From NCBI GenBank assembly GCA_963839645.1, contig CAWIVZ010000001.1, positions 682,001-746,000 on the forward strand: 64,000 bases of DNA, given 5' to 3'. The DNA comes from PALSA-911 sp963839645 (GTDB lineage: Bacteria; Pseudomonadota; Alphaproteobacteria; Acetobacterales; Acetobacteraceae). The position numbers were made by a program, and so were the translations under genes. The notes below the pieces were generated by a model that made no database searches, was not told the origin of the DNA, and saw nothing but the letters and a program-made list of their open reading frames with translations. Shown piece by piece: positions 47,117 through 55,499 of the stretch (within the stretch, counting starts at the first letter, position 1; the number at the start of each line of letters is the position of its first letter).

Positions 47117-49093
47117 ATGCCCCCGCAGACCCCTCTTCTCGACCATGTCCGCATTCCCGCGGATTTGCGCAATTTCTCTCCCGAGCAGCTGCGGCAGGTT
47201 GCCGACGAGCTTCGGGCGGAGACGATCGACGCGGTTTCGGTGACTGGCGGGCATCTGGGCTCGGCGCTGGGCGTGGTGGAACTGACGGTGGCGATCCATG
47301 CGGTGTTCGACACGCCGAAGGACCGGCTGATCTGGGACGTCGGGCACCAGGCCTATCCGCACAAGATCCTGACCGGCCGGCGCGACCGCATCCGCACCCT
47401 GCGCCAGGGCGGCGGGCTGTCCGGCTTCACCCGCCGTTCGGAGAGCGAGTACGACCCGTTCGGCGCCGCCCATTCCTCGACCTCGATCTCGGCGGGGCTG
47501 GGCATGGCGGTGGCGCGGGACCTGAAGACGGCGCGCCACGCGGCGGCGAGCCCTGCCGAGCGTGATCGGCAAAATCTGGCCCCCGACGATCGCAACGTGA
47601 TCGCGGTGATCGGCGACGGCTCGATGAGCGCGGGCATGGCCTATGAGGCGATGAACAACGCCGGCGCGCTGCGCTCGCGGCTGATCGTGGTGCTGAACGA
47701 CAACGACATGTCGATCGCCCCGCCGGTGGGCGCGATGAGCGCCTATCTGTCGCGGCTGATGTCCTCGCGCAGCTTCCTTGGGCTGCGGGACCTGGCGGTG
47801 AAGGTCGCCAAACGCTTCCCGCGCGGGATCGAGCGCACCGCGCTGCGCGCCGAGGAATACGCCCGCGGCATGCTGACCGGCGGCACGCTGTTCGAGGAGC
47901 TTGGCTTCTATTACGTCGGTCCGATCGACGGGCATAACCTCGATCACCTGCTGCCGGTGCTGCGCAATGTGCGCGAGGCCGACGATACCGGTCCGATCCT
48001 GGTGCATGTGATCACCCAGAAGGGCAAGGGCTACGCGCAGGCGGAGGCCTCGGCCGACAAGCTGCACAGCGTGTCGAAGTTCAACGTGGTCACCGGTGAG
48101 CAGGTGAAGGCGCCGCCGGGCCCGCCGAACTACCAGACCGTGTTCGCCGACGCGCTGATCGAGGAAGCCAGACGCGACCCGGCCATCGTGGCGATCACCG
48201 CGGCGATGCCATCCGGCACGGGCCTGGACCGGTTCGCCAAGGTTTTCCCCGACCGCACCTTCGACGTCGGCATCGCCGAGCAGCACGCGGTGACGTTCGC
48301 GGCGGGGCTGGCGACGGAGGGGATAAAGCCGTTCTGCGCGATCTACTCGACGTTCCTGCAGCGCGGCTACGACCAGCTGGTGCACGACGTGGCGATCCAG
48401 GGCCTGCCGGTGCGCTTCGCGATGGACCGGGCGGGACTGGTGGGCAATGACGGCGCGACGCATGCCGGCAGCTTCGACATCGCCTATCTGAGCTGCCTGC
48501 CCGGCCTGGTGCTGATGGCGCCGTCGGACGAGGCGGAGCTGGTGCACATGGTGGCGACCGCGGCCTCGATCGACGACCGGCCGAGCGCGCTGCGCTATCC
48601 GCGCGGCGAGAGCACCGGGATCGCGCTGCCGGCGCGCGGCGAGATCCTGCAACTGGGCAAGGGCCGTATCCTGCGCGAGGGCACCAGCGTGGCGATCCTG
48701 TCGCTGGGCACGCGTCTGGCGGATGCGCTGCGGGCGGCGGACGAACTGGCGGCGCGCGGCCTGTCGGCCACGGTCGCCGACGCCCGCTTCGCCAAGCCGC
48801 TGGACACGGCGCTGGTCGAGCAGCTGGCCCGGCACCATGAGGTTCTGATCACCATCGAGGAGGGTTCCTCGGGCGGCTTCGGGTCGTCGGTGATGCAGCA
48901 TCTGGCGTGGAAGGGTCTGCTGGACAACGGCTTGAAAATCCGCCCGATGACGCTGCCGGACGTGTTCATCGACCATGACAGCCAGGCAAAGCAGCTGATC
49001 CAGGCCGGGCTGACCGCTAAGGATATCGTGCAGACGGCGGTCCATGCCTTGAGCGGCACCCGGCTGGCCGCATCGACGGTGGCGGCCCAATGA
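47117..49093 (+). CDS. dxs: 1-deoxy-D-xylulose-5-phosphate synthase
   Basis: First enzyme of the MEP isoprenoid pathway, joining pyruvate and glyceraldehyde-3-phosphate with thiamine diphosphate. It has 658 residues with an unbroken frame. VGHQAYPHKILTGRRD is at 75-90, the thiamine-binding GDGSMSAGMAYEAMNNAG starts at 166, and the transketolase-like GIAEQHAVTFAAG lies near 385-395 with the proton-shuttling Glu. A short extra loop (about 138-158, rich in Ala and Arg) precedes the cofactor motif. The stop overlaps the hpnM ATG, as ATGA, so the two are coupled. Confidence 0.93.
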   Translation: MPPQTPLLDHVRIPADLRNFSPEQLRQVADELRAETIDAVSVTGGHLGSALGVVELTVAIHAVFDTPKDRLIWDVGHQAYPHKILTGRRDRIRTLRQGGGLSGFTRRSESEYDPFGAAHSSTSISAGLGMAVARDLKTARHAAASPAERDRQNLAPDDRNVIAVIGDGSMSAGMAYEAMNNAGALRSRLIVVLNDNDMSIAPPVGAMSAYLSRLMSSRSFLGLRDLAVKVAKRFPRGIERTALRAEEYARGMLTGGTLFEELGFYYVGPIDGHNLDHLLPVLRNVREADDTGPILVHVITQKGKGYAQAEASADKLHSVSKFNVVTGEQVKAPPGPPNYQTVFADALIEEARRDPAIVAITAAMPSGTGLDRFAKVFPDRTFDVGIAEQHAVTFAAGLATEGIKPFCAIYSTFLQRGYDQLVHDVAIQGLPVRFAMDRAGLVGNDGATHAGSFDIAYLSCLPGLVLMAPSDEAELVHMVATAASIDDRPSALRYPRGESTGIALPARGEILQLGKGRILREGTSVAILSLGTRLADALRAADELAARGLSATVADARFAKPLDTALVEQLARHHEVLITIEEGSSGGFGSSVMQHLAWKGLLDNGLKIRPMTLPDVFIDHDSQAKQLIQAGLTAKDIVQTAVHALSGTRLAASTVAAQ

Positions 49094-49719
49094 TCGCGCT
49101 GCGCCGCCGCGCGCTGTTGGCGCTGCTGGCCTCCGGCTTCGCCGCATGGCCGCTAACCTCCCGTGCCGCCGATCTCGCCGAGGTGTCCGCCCCGATCGTC
49201 GCGCTGAACTCGGGGCTCCTCCAGATCATGAAGGCGGGCGCCAAGGTGCCCTTTGCCCAGCGTTTCGACATGTTCGCGCCGATCATCGACAAGGTTTTCG
49301 ACCTGCCGGGCATTCTGCGGGTGTCCGTCGGCCTGGCCTGGAACAAGATGTCGGAAGCGGAACGCGCCGATCTGCTGGCGGTGTTTCGCCAGTACACGGT
49401 TGCCTCCTGGGTTGCGAACTTCGACACCTTCGGTGGCGAGCGCTTCGAGGTTCTGCCGGATCTGCGTGCCGTCGGCAGCGATGAGGTGGTGGCGACCCGT
49501 TTCGTGCCGACGAGCGGCGACGCGACGCGGCTGGATTATGTCATGCGCCAGTCCGACACCGGCTGGCGGGTGGTCGATGTGCTCTACAACGGCACCATCA
49601 GCAACGTGGTGAAGCAGCGCTCCGATTTCCGGGGACCGCTGACCGAAGGCGGCGCCGCCCAGCTGATCGCCAGCCTGAAAAAGAAGGTGGCGGACCTGTC
49701 GGGCGGCTCGCTCAGCTAG
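49090..49719 (+). CDS. hpnM: HpnM: periplasmic MlaC/Ttg2-like hopanoid-associated protein
   Basis: Exported lipid-transfer-like protein of 209 residues. The signal peptide (ALRRRALLALLASGFAAWPLTSRA) is followed by the MlaC/toluene-tolerance fold: LNSGLLQIMKAG, FDMFAPIIDKVFDLPGILR, and the C-terminal DYVMRQSDTGWRVVDVLYNGTISNVVKQRSDF block characteristic of this family. It is coupled to dxs by an ATGA overlap and followed 13 bases later by hpnI. In known clusters the hpnM product is thought to help move hopanoids or other lipids to the outer membrane; that role is inferred here. Confidence 0.85.
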   Translation: MIALRRRALLALLASGFAAWPLTSRAADLAEVSAPIVALNSGLLQIMKAGAKVPFAQRFDMFAPIIDKVFDLPGILRVSVGLAWNKMSEAERADLLAVFRQYTVASWVANFDTFGGERFEVLPDLRAVGSDEVVATRFVPTSGDATRLDYVMRQSDTGWRVVDVLYNGTISNVVKQRSDFRGPLTEGGAAQLIASLKKKVADLSGGSLS

Positions 49720-49732
49720 TACGCTGGCCGTC

Positions 49733-50884
49733 ATGTCCTGGCTCTCCTATGCCGCGGGCTGCCTCGTGCTGGTCGGCCTCGGGCAGGCCTTCTATGGATC
49801 GCTGCTGGCCGCCCGCTTCGCCGCCGCCCCGCGTCCGGCGCCGAGGCAGCGCTCCCCGGTCACCGTCCTGAAGCCGCTGTACGGCGACGAGCCGCTGCTG
49901 GAGGAGGCGCTGTCCTCGCATTGCCGGCAGCACGATTGGCCCTGCCAGATCGTGTTCGGCGTGCACAGCGCGAACGACGCCGCGCTGGCGGTGGTGGAAC
50001 GGGTGCGCGGGCGGTATCCGCACGCCGACATCGCAGTGGTCGTCGATCCCGCCGAACATGGCCCGAACCGCAAGGTCGGCAATCTGATCAACATGCTGCC
50101 GGCGGCGAAGCACGACCTGCTGGCCATCGCCGATTCCGACCTGCATGTCGCGCCGGACTATCTGGAGCGGATCGTGGCGGCGCTGGAGGTGCCCGGCTGC
50201 GGCCTTGCGACCACGCTGTATGTCGGCCTGCCGGCTTCCCGTGGCCTGACCGGCATTCTGGGCGCCGTCGGCCTGCGGCATTACTTCCTGCCCGGCGCGC
50301 TGCTGGCGCGCGCCATGGGCCGGCAGGACTGCCTCGGCGCCACCATGGCGTTGCGGCGCGAGACCCTGGCGCGAATTGGCGGGCTGGAAGCGCTGGTGAC
50401 GCACCTGGCGGACGACAACGCGCTCGGCCGCCTGGTCCATGGCCTTGGCCTGACGGTTCGGCTTGCCGGCACGGTTCCCGCGACCACGGTGCCGGAGACC
50501 CGCATCTCCGAGCTCTACCGGCATGAATTGCGCTGGGCGCGGACCATCCGGGCGCTGGAGCCGGCCGGCTTCGCGGCGTCATGCCTGCAATATCCGCTGG
50601 TCTGGGCCGCGCTCGCCCTGGCGGTCTCGGCCGGCGCGCTTTGGGCGGTGATCCTGTTCCTGGCGGCCTGGCTGCTGCGGGCGCTGGCCGCGCACGGGGT
50701 CGACCGGGCGTTGCGGCCGTTGCTGCCGGGGGTTGCTTTTCCGTCGTCCTTCTGGCTTTTGCCCCTGCGCGAGCTTATGTCGGTCATCGTGATGATCGCG
50801 AGCTATGGCGGGGACAGTGTAGACTGGCGTGGCCATACGCTGCACGCCGACGGACCCGTTTCCCCGCCTGCGCCTACTTCCTGA
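49733..50884 (+). CDS. hpnI: HpnI: hopanoid glycosyltransferase
   Basis: Membrane-bound glycosyltransferase of 383 residues of the ceramide-glucosyltransferase-like family 21 type. HpnI adds N-acetylglucosamine to bacteriohopanetetrol. An N-terminal anchor is followed by VTVLKPLYGDEPLLEEAL, IADSDLHVAPDYLERIV (the Asp-x-Asp metal site), CLGATMALRRETL, HLADDNALGRLVHGLG (catalytic Asp), and RHELRWARTIRAL in the place of the Q/RxxRW motif. Two or three C-terminal membrane segments close the chain. It sits 15 bases before hpnJ in the same unit. Confidence 0.88.
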   Translation: MSWLSYAAGCLVLVGLGQAFYGSLLAARFAAAPRPAPRQRSPVTVLKPLYGDEPLLEEALSSHCRQHDWPCQIVFGVHSANDAALAVVERVRGRYPHADIAVVVDPAEHGPNRKVGNLINMLPAAKHDLLAIADSDLHVAPDYLERIVAALEVPGCGLATTLYVGLPASRGLTGILGAVGLRHYFLPGALLARAMGRQDCLGATMALRRETLARIGGLEALVTHLADDNALGRLVHGLGLTVRLAGTVPATTVPETRISELYRHELRWARTIRALEPAGFAASCLQYPLVWAALALAVSAGALWAVILFLAAWLLRALAAHGVDRALRPLLPGVAFPSSFWLLPLRELMSVIVMIASYGGDSVDWRGHTLHADGPVSPPAPTS

Positions 50885-50899
50885 AGGTATTGCCCTGCC

Positions 50900-52328
50900 A
50901 TGATGAAGACCCTGTTCCTGCAGCCCCCTTCCACCGACGGTTTCGACGGCGGCGCCGGCTCGCGCTACCAGGCCAAGCGGGAGATCAAGTCCTTCTGGTA
51001 TCCCGACCTGGCTGGCCCAGCCGGCCGCCCTGGTGCCCGGCAGCAAGCTGATCGACGCGCCGCCGGCCAAGATCTCGCTGGAGACCGTGACGCGCCAGGC
51101 CAGGGATTTCGAGCTCTGCATCATCCACACCTCCACCCCGTCCTTCGCGTCCGACGTGAAGGTGGCGGAGGCGATGAAGAATGCGAACCCGTCCCTGAAG
51201 ATCGGCTTCGTCGGCGCCAAGGTGGCCGTGCAGCCGAACGAGAGCCTGCAGAAGGGCGAGGTGATCGATTTCGTCGCCCGCAATGAGTTCGACTTCACCT
51301 GCCTGGAGGTCGCCGAGGGCCGCGACTGGGCCGACATCGACGGCATCACCTGGCGCAACCGCGACGGCGAGCTGGTCACCAACAAGGACCGCGCGATCCT
51401 GGAGGACATGGACCAGCTGCCCTTCGTCACCGAGGTCTACAAGCGCGACCTGCGCATCGAGGACTACTTCATCGGCTACCTCATGCACCCCTACGTGTCG
51501 ATCTACACCGGCCGCGGCTGCAAATCCCGCTGCACCTTCTGCCTCTGGCCGCAGACCGTCGGCGGCCACCGCTACCGCGTCCGCAGCCCCGAGCACGTGG
51601 CCGAGGAAATCCGCCTGACGCAGAAATACTTCCCCCAGGTGAAGGAAGTGTTCTTCGACGACGACACCTTCACCGACAACCTGCCCCGCGCCGAGGCGAT
51701 CGCCCGCGAACTCGGCAAGCTCGGCGTCACCTGGTCCTGCAACGCCAAGGCGAACGTGCCCCGCGAAACCCTGAAGGTGCTGCGCGACAACGGCCTGCGC
51801 CTGCTGCTGGTCGGCTACGAAAGCGGCAACCAGCAGATCCTGCACAACATCAAGAAGGGCATGCTGATCGAGACGGCCAAGAAGTTCACCAAGGACTGCC
51901 ACGAGCTCGGCATCAAGATCCACGGCACCTTCATCCTCGGCCTGCCCGGCGAAACCCAGGAAACCATCCAGGAAACCATCCGCTTCGCCACGGAAATCAA
52001 CCCCCACACCCTCCAGGTCTCCCTCGCCGCCCCCTATCCCGGCACCTTCCTGCACAAACAAGCCGTCGAAAACGGCTGGCTGGACGCCGAACACGCCGAA
52101 CTGATCGACGAACACGGCATCCAGATCGCCCCGCTGACCTACCCGCACCTCTCGCACACGGAAATCTTCGACAGCGTGGAAACCTTCTACAAAAAATTCT
52201 ACTTCCGCGCCCCGAAGATCGCCTCGATCGTCAACGAAATGGTCCGCAGCCCCCAAATGATGAAACGCCGCCTGCGCGAAGGCGTCGAATTCTTCCAGTT
52301 CCTCCGCGAGCGCAATACGGCGGCATGA
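50900..52328 (+). CDS. hpnJ: HpnJ: B12-binding radical SAM enzyme (one frameshift)
   Basis: Radical-SAM protein that contracts the glucosamine ring to form the cyclitol ether of hopanoids. An N-terminal cobalamin-binding-like domain (about 1-150) is followed by CKSRCTFC (Cys207, 211, 214), FFDDDTFTDN, and LVGYESGNQQIL. The frame is broken once near 51010 by an extra C: SFWYP joins TWLAQPAALVPG when one base is removed. Corrected length is about 475 residues. Codon choice in the last third is unusually uniform (CCC, GAA, CTC), and the ATGA at its stop (52325) overlaps an ATG in frame with hpnK. Confidence 0.88.
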
Positions 52329-52330
52329 AG

Positions 52331-52533
52331 GAAGGAAGGCCAGGGGCTCTGCCCCTGGACCCCGCTAAGGGCAAGCCCTTAGAACCCTCGACTTGGTTTG
52401 GGCGGGCAAGGGGGGCCTACTGGGGCCTTGCAGGTCCGAGTTGGCCCCCCTTGCCCCCCCAAACAAATGGAATGTTTCCAAAGGCGAGCCTTTGGCGGGG
52501 GTCCAGGGGGCAGAGCCCCCTGGCCTTGCTTCC
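52331..52533. repeat. Palindromic repeat element, copy 1
   Basis: An element of about 203 bases that also occurs at 62472-62677. Its ends are inverted (AAGGCCAGGGG and CCCCTGGCCTT). Inside are four hairpins: CAGGGGC-TCT-GCCCCTG (52341-52357), CTAAGGG-CAAG-CCCTTAG (52365-52382), CCAAAGGC-GA-GCCTTTGG, and CCAGGGGGC-AGA-GCCCCCTGG. A long central stem pairs GTTTGGGCGGGCAAGGGGGG with the complementary strand around 52443-52463 (one mismatch). The stretch has no stop in the frame leading into hpnK and ends five bases before the hpnK ATG. No transposase is present. Confidence 0.8.
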
Positions 52534-52537
52534 CTTC

Positions 52538-53392
52538 ATGACACGCGTTCTGATCTCCGCGGACGATTTCGGGCTGTCCGAGGCCGTCAACGAGGGCATC
52601 GAGCGCGCCCATCGCGAGGGCATACTGCAGGCGGCCAGCCTGATGGTCGCCGGCGCCGCCGCCGAGGATGCGGTGCGCCGGGCACGGGCGATGCCGGGCT
52701 TGCGGGTCGGGCTGCATTTGGTGGTGATCGAGGGTCCGGCGGTGCTGGCGCCGGCCGTGATCCCCGATCTCGTGGATGCCCAGGGGCAGTTTCCGTCCGA
52801 CCAGCTCGGGCTCGGCCTGAAATACTTCTTCCGCCCCGCCGTGCGGCGGCAACTGGCCGCGGAGATCCGCGCGCAATACGCCGCCTTCGCCGCCACCGGC
52901 CTGGAATTGGATCACGCCAACGCCCACAAGCACATGCATCTGCATCCCACTGTCGGGCGCATGCTGATCGGCATCGGCCGGGAATTCGGCCTGCGCGCCG
53001 TCCGCGTTCCGGCCGAGCCGCCCGGCATCATGGCCGCCTGCGGCGAGCCGGCCGGCCTGGGGGCGCGTGCCCTGTATCAATGGACCCGGCTGTTGCGTTC
53101 GCAGGCCCGGCGGGCCGGGATGGCGACGACCGACCACGTGTTCGGCATCGCCTGGAGCGGCCACATGACCGCCGACCGGCTGCTGCGCCTGGCGCCGCTT
53201 CTGCCCAAGGGAACGAGTGAAATCTATTTCCACCCCGCCAGCCGGCGCGACCGGACGATCGACGCGCTGATGCCCGGCTACGAGCACGAAGCGGAACTCA
53301 AGGCCCTGCTGGATCCAGCCGTGCGAGCGGCATTGGCGCCCTATTCCCACCCAGCGGATCGCCGGCCCGAGGCCGGCCGCGACCCCGCATAG
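52538..53392 (+). CDS. hpnK: HpnK: YdjC-like hopanoid deacetylase
   Basis: Deacetylase of the YdjC fold that removes the acetyl group from N-acetylglucosaminyl-bacteriohopanetetrol, between HpnI and HpnJ in the pathway. ISADDFGLSEAVNEGIERAH carries the metal-binding Asp pair; LDHANAHKHMHLHPTVGRM the His residues; TSEIYFHPAS closes the site. Length from this ATG is 284 residues, normal for HpnK. The ATG has no ribosome binding site because a repeat element ends five bases upstream; an alternative ATG at 52325, overlapping the hpnJ stop, is in frame and would add 71 repeat-encoded residues. Confidence 0.87.
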   Translation: MTRVLISADDFGLSEAVNEGIERAHREGILQAASLMVAGAAAEDAVRRARAMPGLRVGLHLVVIEGPAVLAPAVIPDLVDAQGQFPSDQLGLGLKYFFRPAVRRQLAAEIRAQYAAFAATGLELDHANAHKHMHLHPTVGRMLIGIGREFGLRAVRVPAEPPGIMAACGEPAGLGARALYQWTRLLRSQARRAGMATTDHVFGIAWSGHMTADRLLRLAPLLPKGTSEIYFHPASRRDRTIDALMPGYEHEAELKALLDPAVRAALAPYSHPADRRPEAGRDPA

Positions 53393-53587
53393 CCCCATCC
53401 TTGTCATCGCGAGCCCCCACTTGGGGGCGTGGCGATCCAGGGCCAGGTCGCAACGGCCCAACGCATGAGACGCGCCGCTGGCCCATCGCTCCAGTCCCGT
53501 CTCACGCATCGCAGTGCGCGACATCGTCCCATCACCGAGACGATTTCCGCCATCGCATCCCCGTCAACAACGGGCCCGGCCGGCACG
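53393..53587. repeat. Non-coding stretch with hairpin and dispersed-repeat look
   Basis: The segment between hpnK and the next gene opens with TGTCATCGCGAGCCCCCACT, resembling the common alphaproteobacterial intergenic repeat family that begins GTCATTGCGAGCG and ends in GCGATCCAGG; here GGCGATCCAGGG appears at 53431-53442. A perfect hairpin CCCCC-ACTT-GGGGG lies at 53414-53427. No open reading frame with coding character was found. The match to the repeat family is from memory. Confidence 0.4.
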
Positions 53588-54085
53588 TCAGCTTCCGGCG
53601 GTCGCCGCGTCCGAAGCGCCGGACAATGCCGCCTCCATCATCCCCAGGGCGGCATGCTCCACCCATTCGGCGCGGTTCGCCGCCGCGTCATCCGCCTCGA
53701 TCTTCTGCCGCACCGCCTGCAGCCGCAGCAGCAGGCGCAGCGCGCTCCGGCTTTCCCGCATCAGGCTCGACGCCTGGGCCCGGCATTGCCGCGCCACGTT
53801 GAACTCAAGCCGCCGCTCATTCGCCAGCCGCAGGCAGTCCAGCGCCCAGGCATCCGCCGCGACGAACTGCGCCGCCAGCCGCCCCTCGGCCGCGTTGGCC
53901 GGCAGCAACGAACCCACCGCCGCCATCGCCGCCCGATCCCGCCGCCGCGCGTCCAACGGATCCCCCAATTCCGGCCGCGGCAAGGCGCCCCGCAGGGTCA
54001 AGATAATCTCATGAAAAGCCTCCCGGGGCAGCGAGTGCGCCCAATTGGGTTGCGGGTCAGCCGGATAGTCCTGTGTGGGATTCAT
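53588..54085 (-). CDS. Conserved protein of unknown function (small helical family)
   Basis: A 165-residue, probably all-helical cytosolic protein. It has no membrane segment. The segments FHEIILTLRGALP, DRAAMAAVGSLLPANAAEGRLAAQFVAADAWALDCLRLA and RESRSALRLLLRLQAVRQKIEADDAAANRAEWVEHAALG are rich in Ala, Arg and Leu with heptad-like spacing. Similar unnamed proteins, often in several copies, are known to me from Acetobacteraceae genomes, where they sit near mobile or repeat-rich sites. No function is proposed. Start at ATG 54085. Confidence 0.55.
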   Translation of the reverse strand: MNPTQDYPADPQPNWAHSLPREAFHEIILTLRGALPRPELGDPLDARRRDRAAMAAVGSLLPANAAEGRLAAQFVAADAWALDCLRLANERRLEFNVARQCRAQASSLMRESRSALRLLLRLQAVRQKIEADDAAANRAEWVEHAALGMMEAALSGASDAATAGS

Positions 54086-54513
54086 TCCCCTAACATACAG
54101 TCATTTAAAATAACATGCAACCAAAAATTCCCGTAGGCGGATAAGCGAAGCGCAATCCGCCAACGCCTCCCGCCACCACACTCATCCTCCAACCCCAAGC
54201 CGCCGCGTGCCGAACCCAGCCCAAACGCGGCATCAGCGCATTCCCGCAAGCACCCATTTCCGGACCGTCAATATCCGCGACCAGCCCGACATGTGCAGCT
54301 TGCAAGCCATTTGGCACCGTCGTCCATACCAAATTAGATGGGCGAAGGTGGCCGAAAGTGGTTTGTCGGCTTCTGAGGCATTGCCTCCATTAGCGACGTA
54401 GGGTGCCAATGCCGCTTGGCATTGCACCATCGCGGTTCAACGGGGAGAGCGGTGTAGTTCCACTTGGAACTGCACCCTACACTCGCAGCATCTACGATCG
54501 TCGCTCGTCGTCG
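54086..54513. repeat. Gene-free region with two palindromic elements
   Basis: This gap of 428 bases has no supported gene and is lower in GC than its surroundings. At 54136-54161 a hairpin is formed by GGCGGAT and ATCCGCC. At 54398-54480 an 83-base element has perfect terminal inverted repeats GTAGGGTGC and GCACCCTAC, and inside it two smaller hairpins, AATGCC-GCTT-GGCATT and GTTCC-ACTT-GGAAC, each followed by TGCACC. The structure is that of a compound REP-like repeat. No transposase is nearby. Confidence 0.6.
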
Positions 54514-55032
54514 CTACCGATACCACCCGCGCCGAAAGGCTCGCCGACGCACGCCGGCGTATGATACCGGCGTCCACGGCATGCCGATGATATCAATGAA
54601 AACCGATATGTCGGCGCCCTTCTCCGGCATGGTGCCCTGGAGGGTCTTGACTTTGTAGCGCAGGGTGTCGCCTTCCAGAACCGGGTCCTGCAGCACCACG
54701 ACAACCTGGTGCATGGTGTCGCCGTCGATGATGGAGACATCGGCGTTCGGCGGGTTCTTGGCAAAGCTGTCCTTGCCCTTGCTCCAGAACGGAACGAAAG
54801 AGGTGGTCTTCATGTTACCGGCAATCCGTTCCGGCCGGTCGGAAAAGAACAGCGTGATGGGGCTGACGCCGGTCAGGCTCATCGTGCCTGTCGCCGCGTC
54901 GAACGCCAGTCCCTTGGACGTCTGCACGAGCAGATAGTCCACGACCTTCGGATGCTCGGCGAGTGCGCGGGTCGCGATGCCGGCGGTGGCGAACGCGGAT
55001 GCGGCTATGACGAGGCGGCGGCGGCTTTGCAT
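54514..55032 (-). CDS. Exported protein of unknown function, sulfatase neighbour
   Basis: A 172-residue protein with an N-terminal signal containing RRR followed by a hydrophobic run (LVIAASAFATAGIATRALA), cleaved near Ala25. The mature part has a beta-rich pattern: YLLVQTSKGLAFDAATGTMSLTGV, ITLFFSDRPERIAGN, and VVVVLQDPVLEGDTLRYKVKTL. The DRPERIAG segment I recall from small proteins located beside arylsulfatases in other alphaproteobacteria; no function is known. It is followed upstream by the small membrane protein and the sulfatase on the same strand, suggesting one unit. The Arg-rich last 20 residues may be outside the conserved fold. Confidence 0.6.
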   Translation of the reverse strand: MQSRRRLVIAASAFATAGIATRALAEHPKVVDYLLVQTSKGLAFDAATGTMSLTGVSPITLFFSDRPERIAGNMKTTSFVPFWSKGKDSFAKNPPNADVSIIDGDTMHQVVVVLQDPVLEGDTLRYKVKTLQGTMPEKGADISVFIDIIGMPWTPVSYAGVRRRAFRRGWYR

Positions 55033-55067
55033 GGTTCGTTCCTTTCAGAAGTTCTTGAATCGTTTTT

Positions 55068-55448
55068 TCAGAGCCGGCCGAGACGCTCTAGCCGCCCCGC
55101 GCCATCCTGGAATCGTCTTGTCGACGTCCCGGTCAAGAGCGCAGTTAAAACAACGTGCAGAACGACGGCGGGCCAAAGCAGGATGCCGGCCATGCCGCCT
55201 GCGATGCCGAGATAGGCAAGATACAGTGCGACCGCTCCGCTGTACGCCAACATGCCGGCAGCCGGGGGACCCGGCCAGCAGGCGATCGCCAGGGAAGTCA
55301 CGGCGATGCCGGCCACGCGCGCGACCGGGATCGCGATGCCTGAAAGTGGTTCGCCGAGCAGCAACTGGGCGACCAGCGACGGCACGAACAACAACGCCAG
55401 GCCCGTCATGGCTTCAAGGACGGACGTGAGGATGAGCACCTTTTTCAT
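55068..55448 (-). CDS. Small four-helix membrane protein of unknown function
   Basis: A 126-residue protein that is mostly hydrophobic, with about four transmembrane segments (roughly 5-30, 42-60, 66-85 and 88-108). The N-terminus is MKKVLILTSVLEAMTGLALLFVPSLVAQLLLGEPL. The Arg-rich tail RRFQDGAGRLERLGRL is presumably cytoplasmic. It lies between the sulfatase and the exported 172-residue protein on the same strand, 51 bases from the former and 35 from the latter. The general look is that of unnamed DUF-type integral membrane proteins. Confidence 0.6.
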   Translation of the reverse strand: MKKVLILTSVLEAMTGLALLFVPSLVAQLLLGEPLSGIAIPVARVAGIAVTSLAIACWPGPPAAGMLAYSGAVALYLAYLGIAGGMAGILLWPAVVLHVVLTALLTGTSTRRFQDGAGRLERLGRL

Positions 55449-55499
55449 CGCCGATCGAAATCCCGTGCATCCCTATCGCGGACTACCGCAGCCGCGATG

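Noticed and set aside
46980..47565. Extension of ispA to 456 codons running into dxs
   Set aside because: Product of one frameshift; the conserved IspA tail continues in the next frame and stops at 47101.
46775..49147. Antisense open frame of 790 codons over ispA/dxs
   Set aside because: Opposite an intact dxs; same composition artefact.
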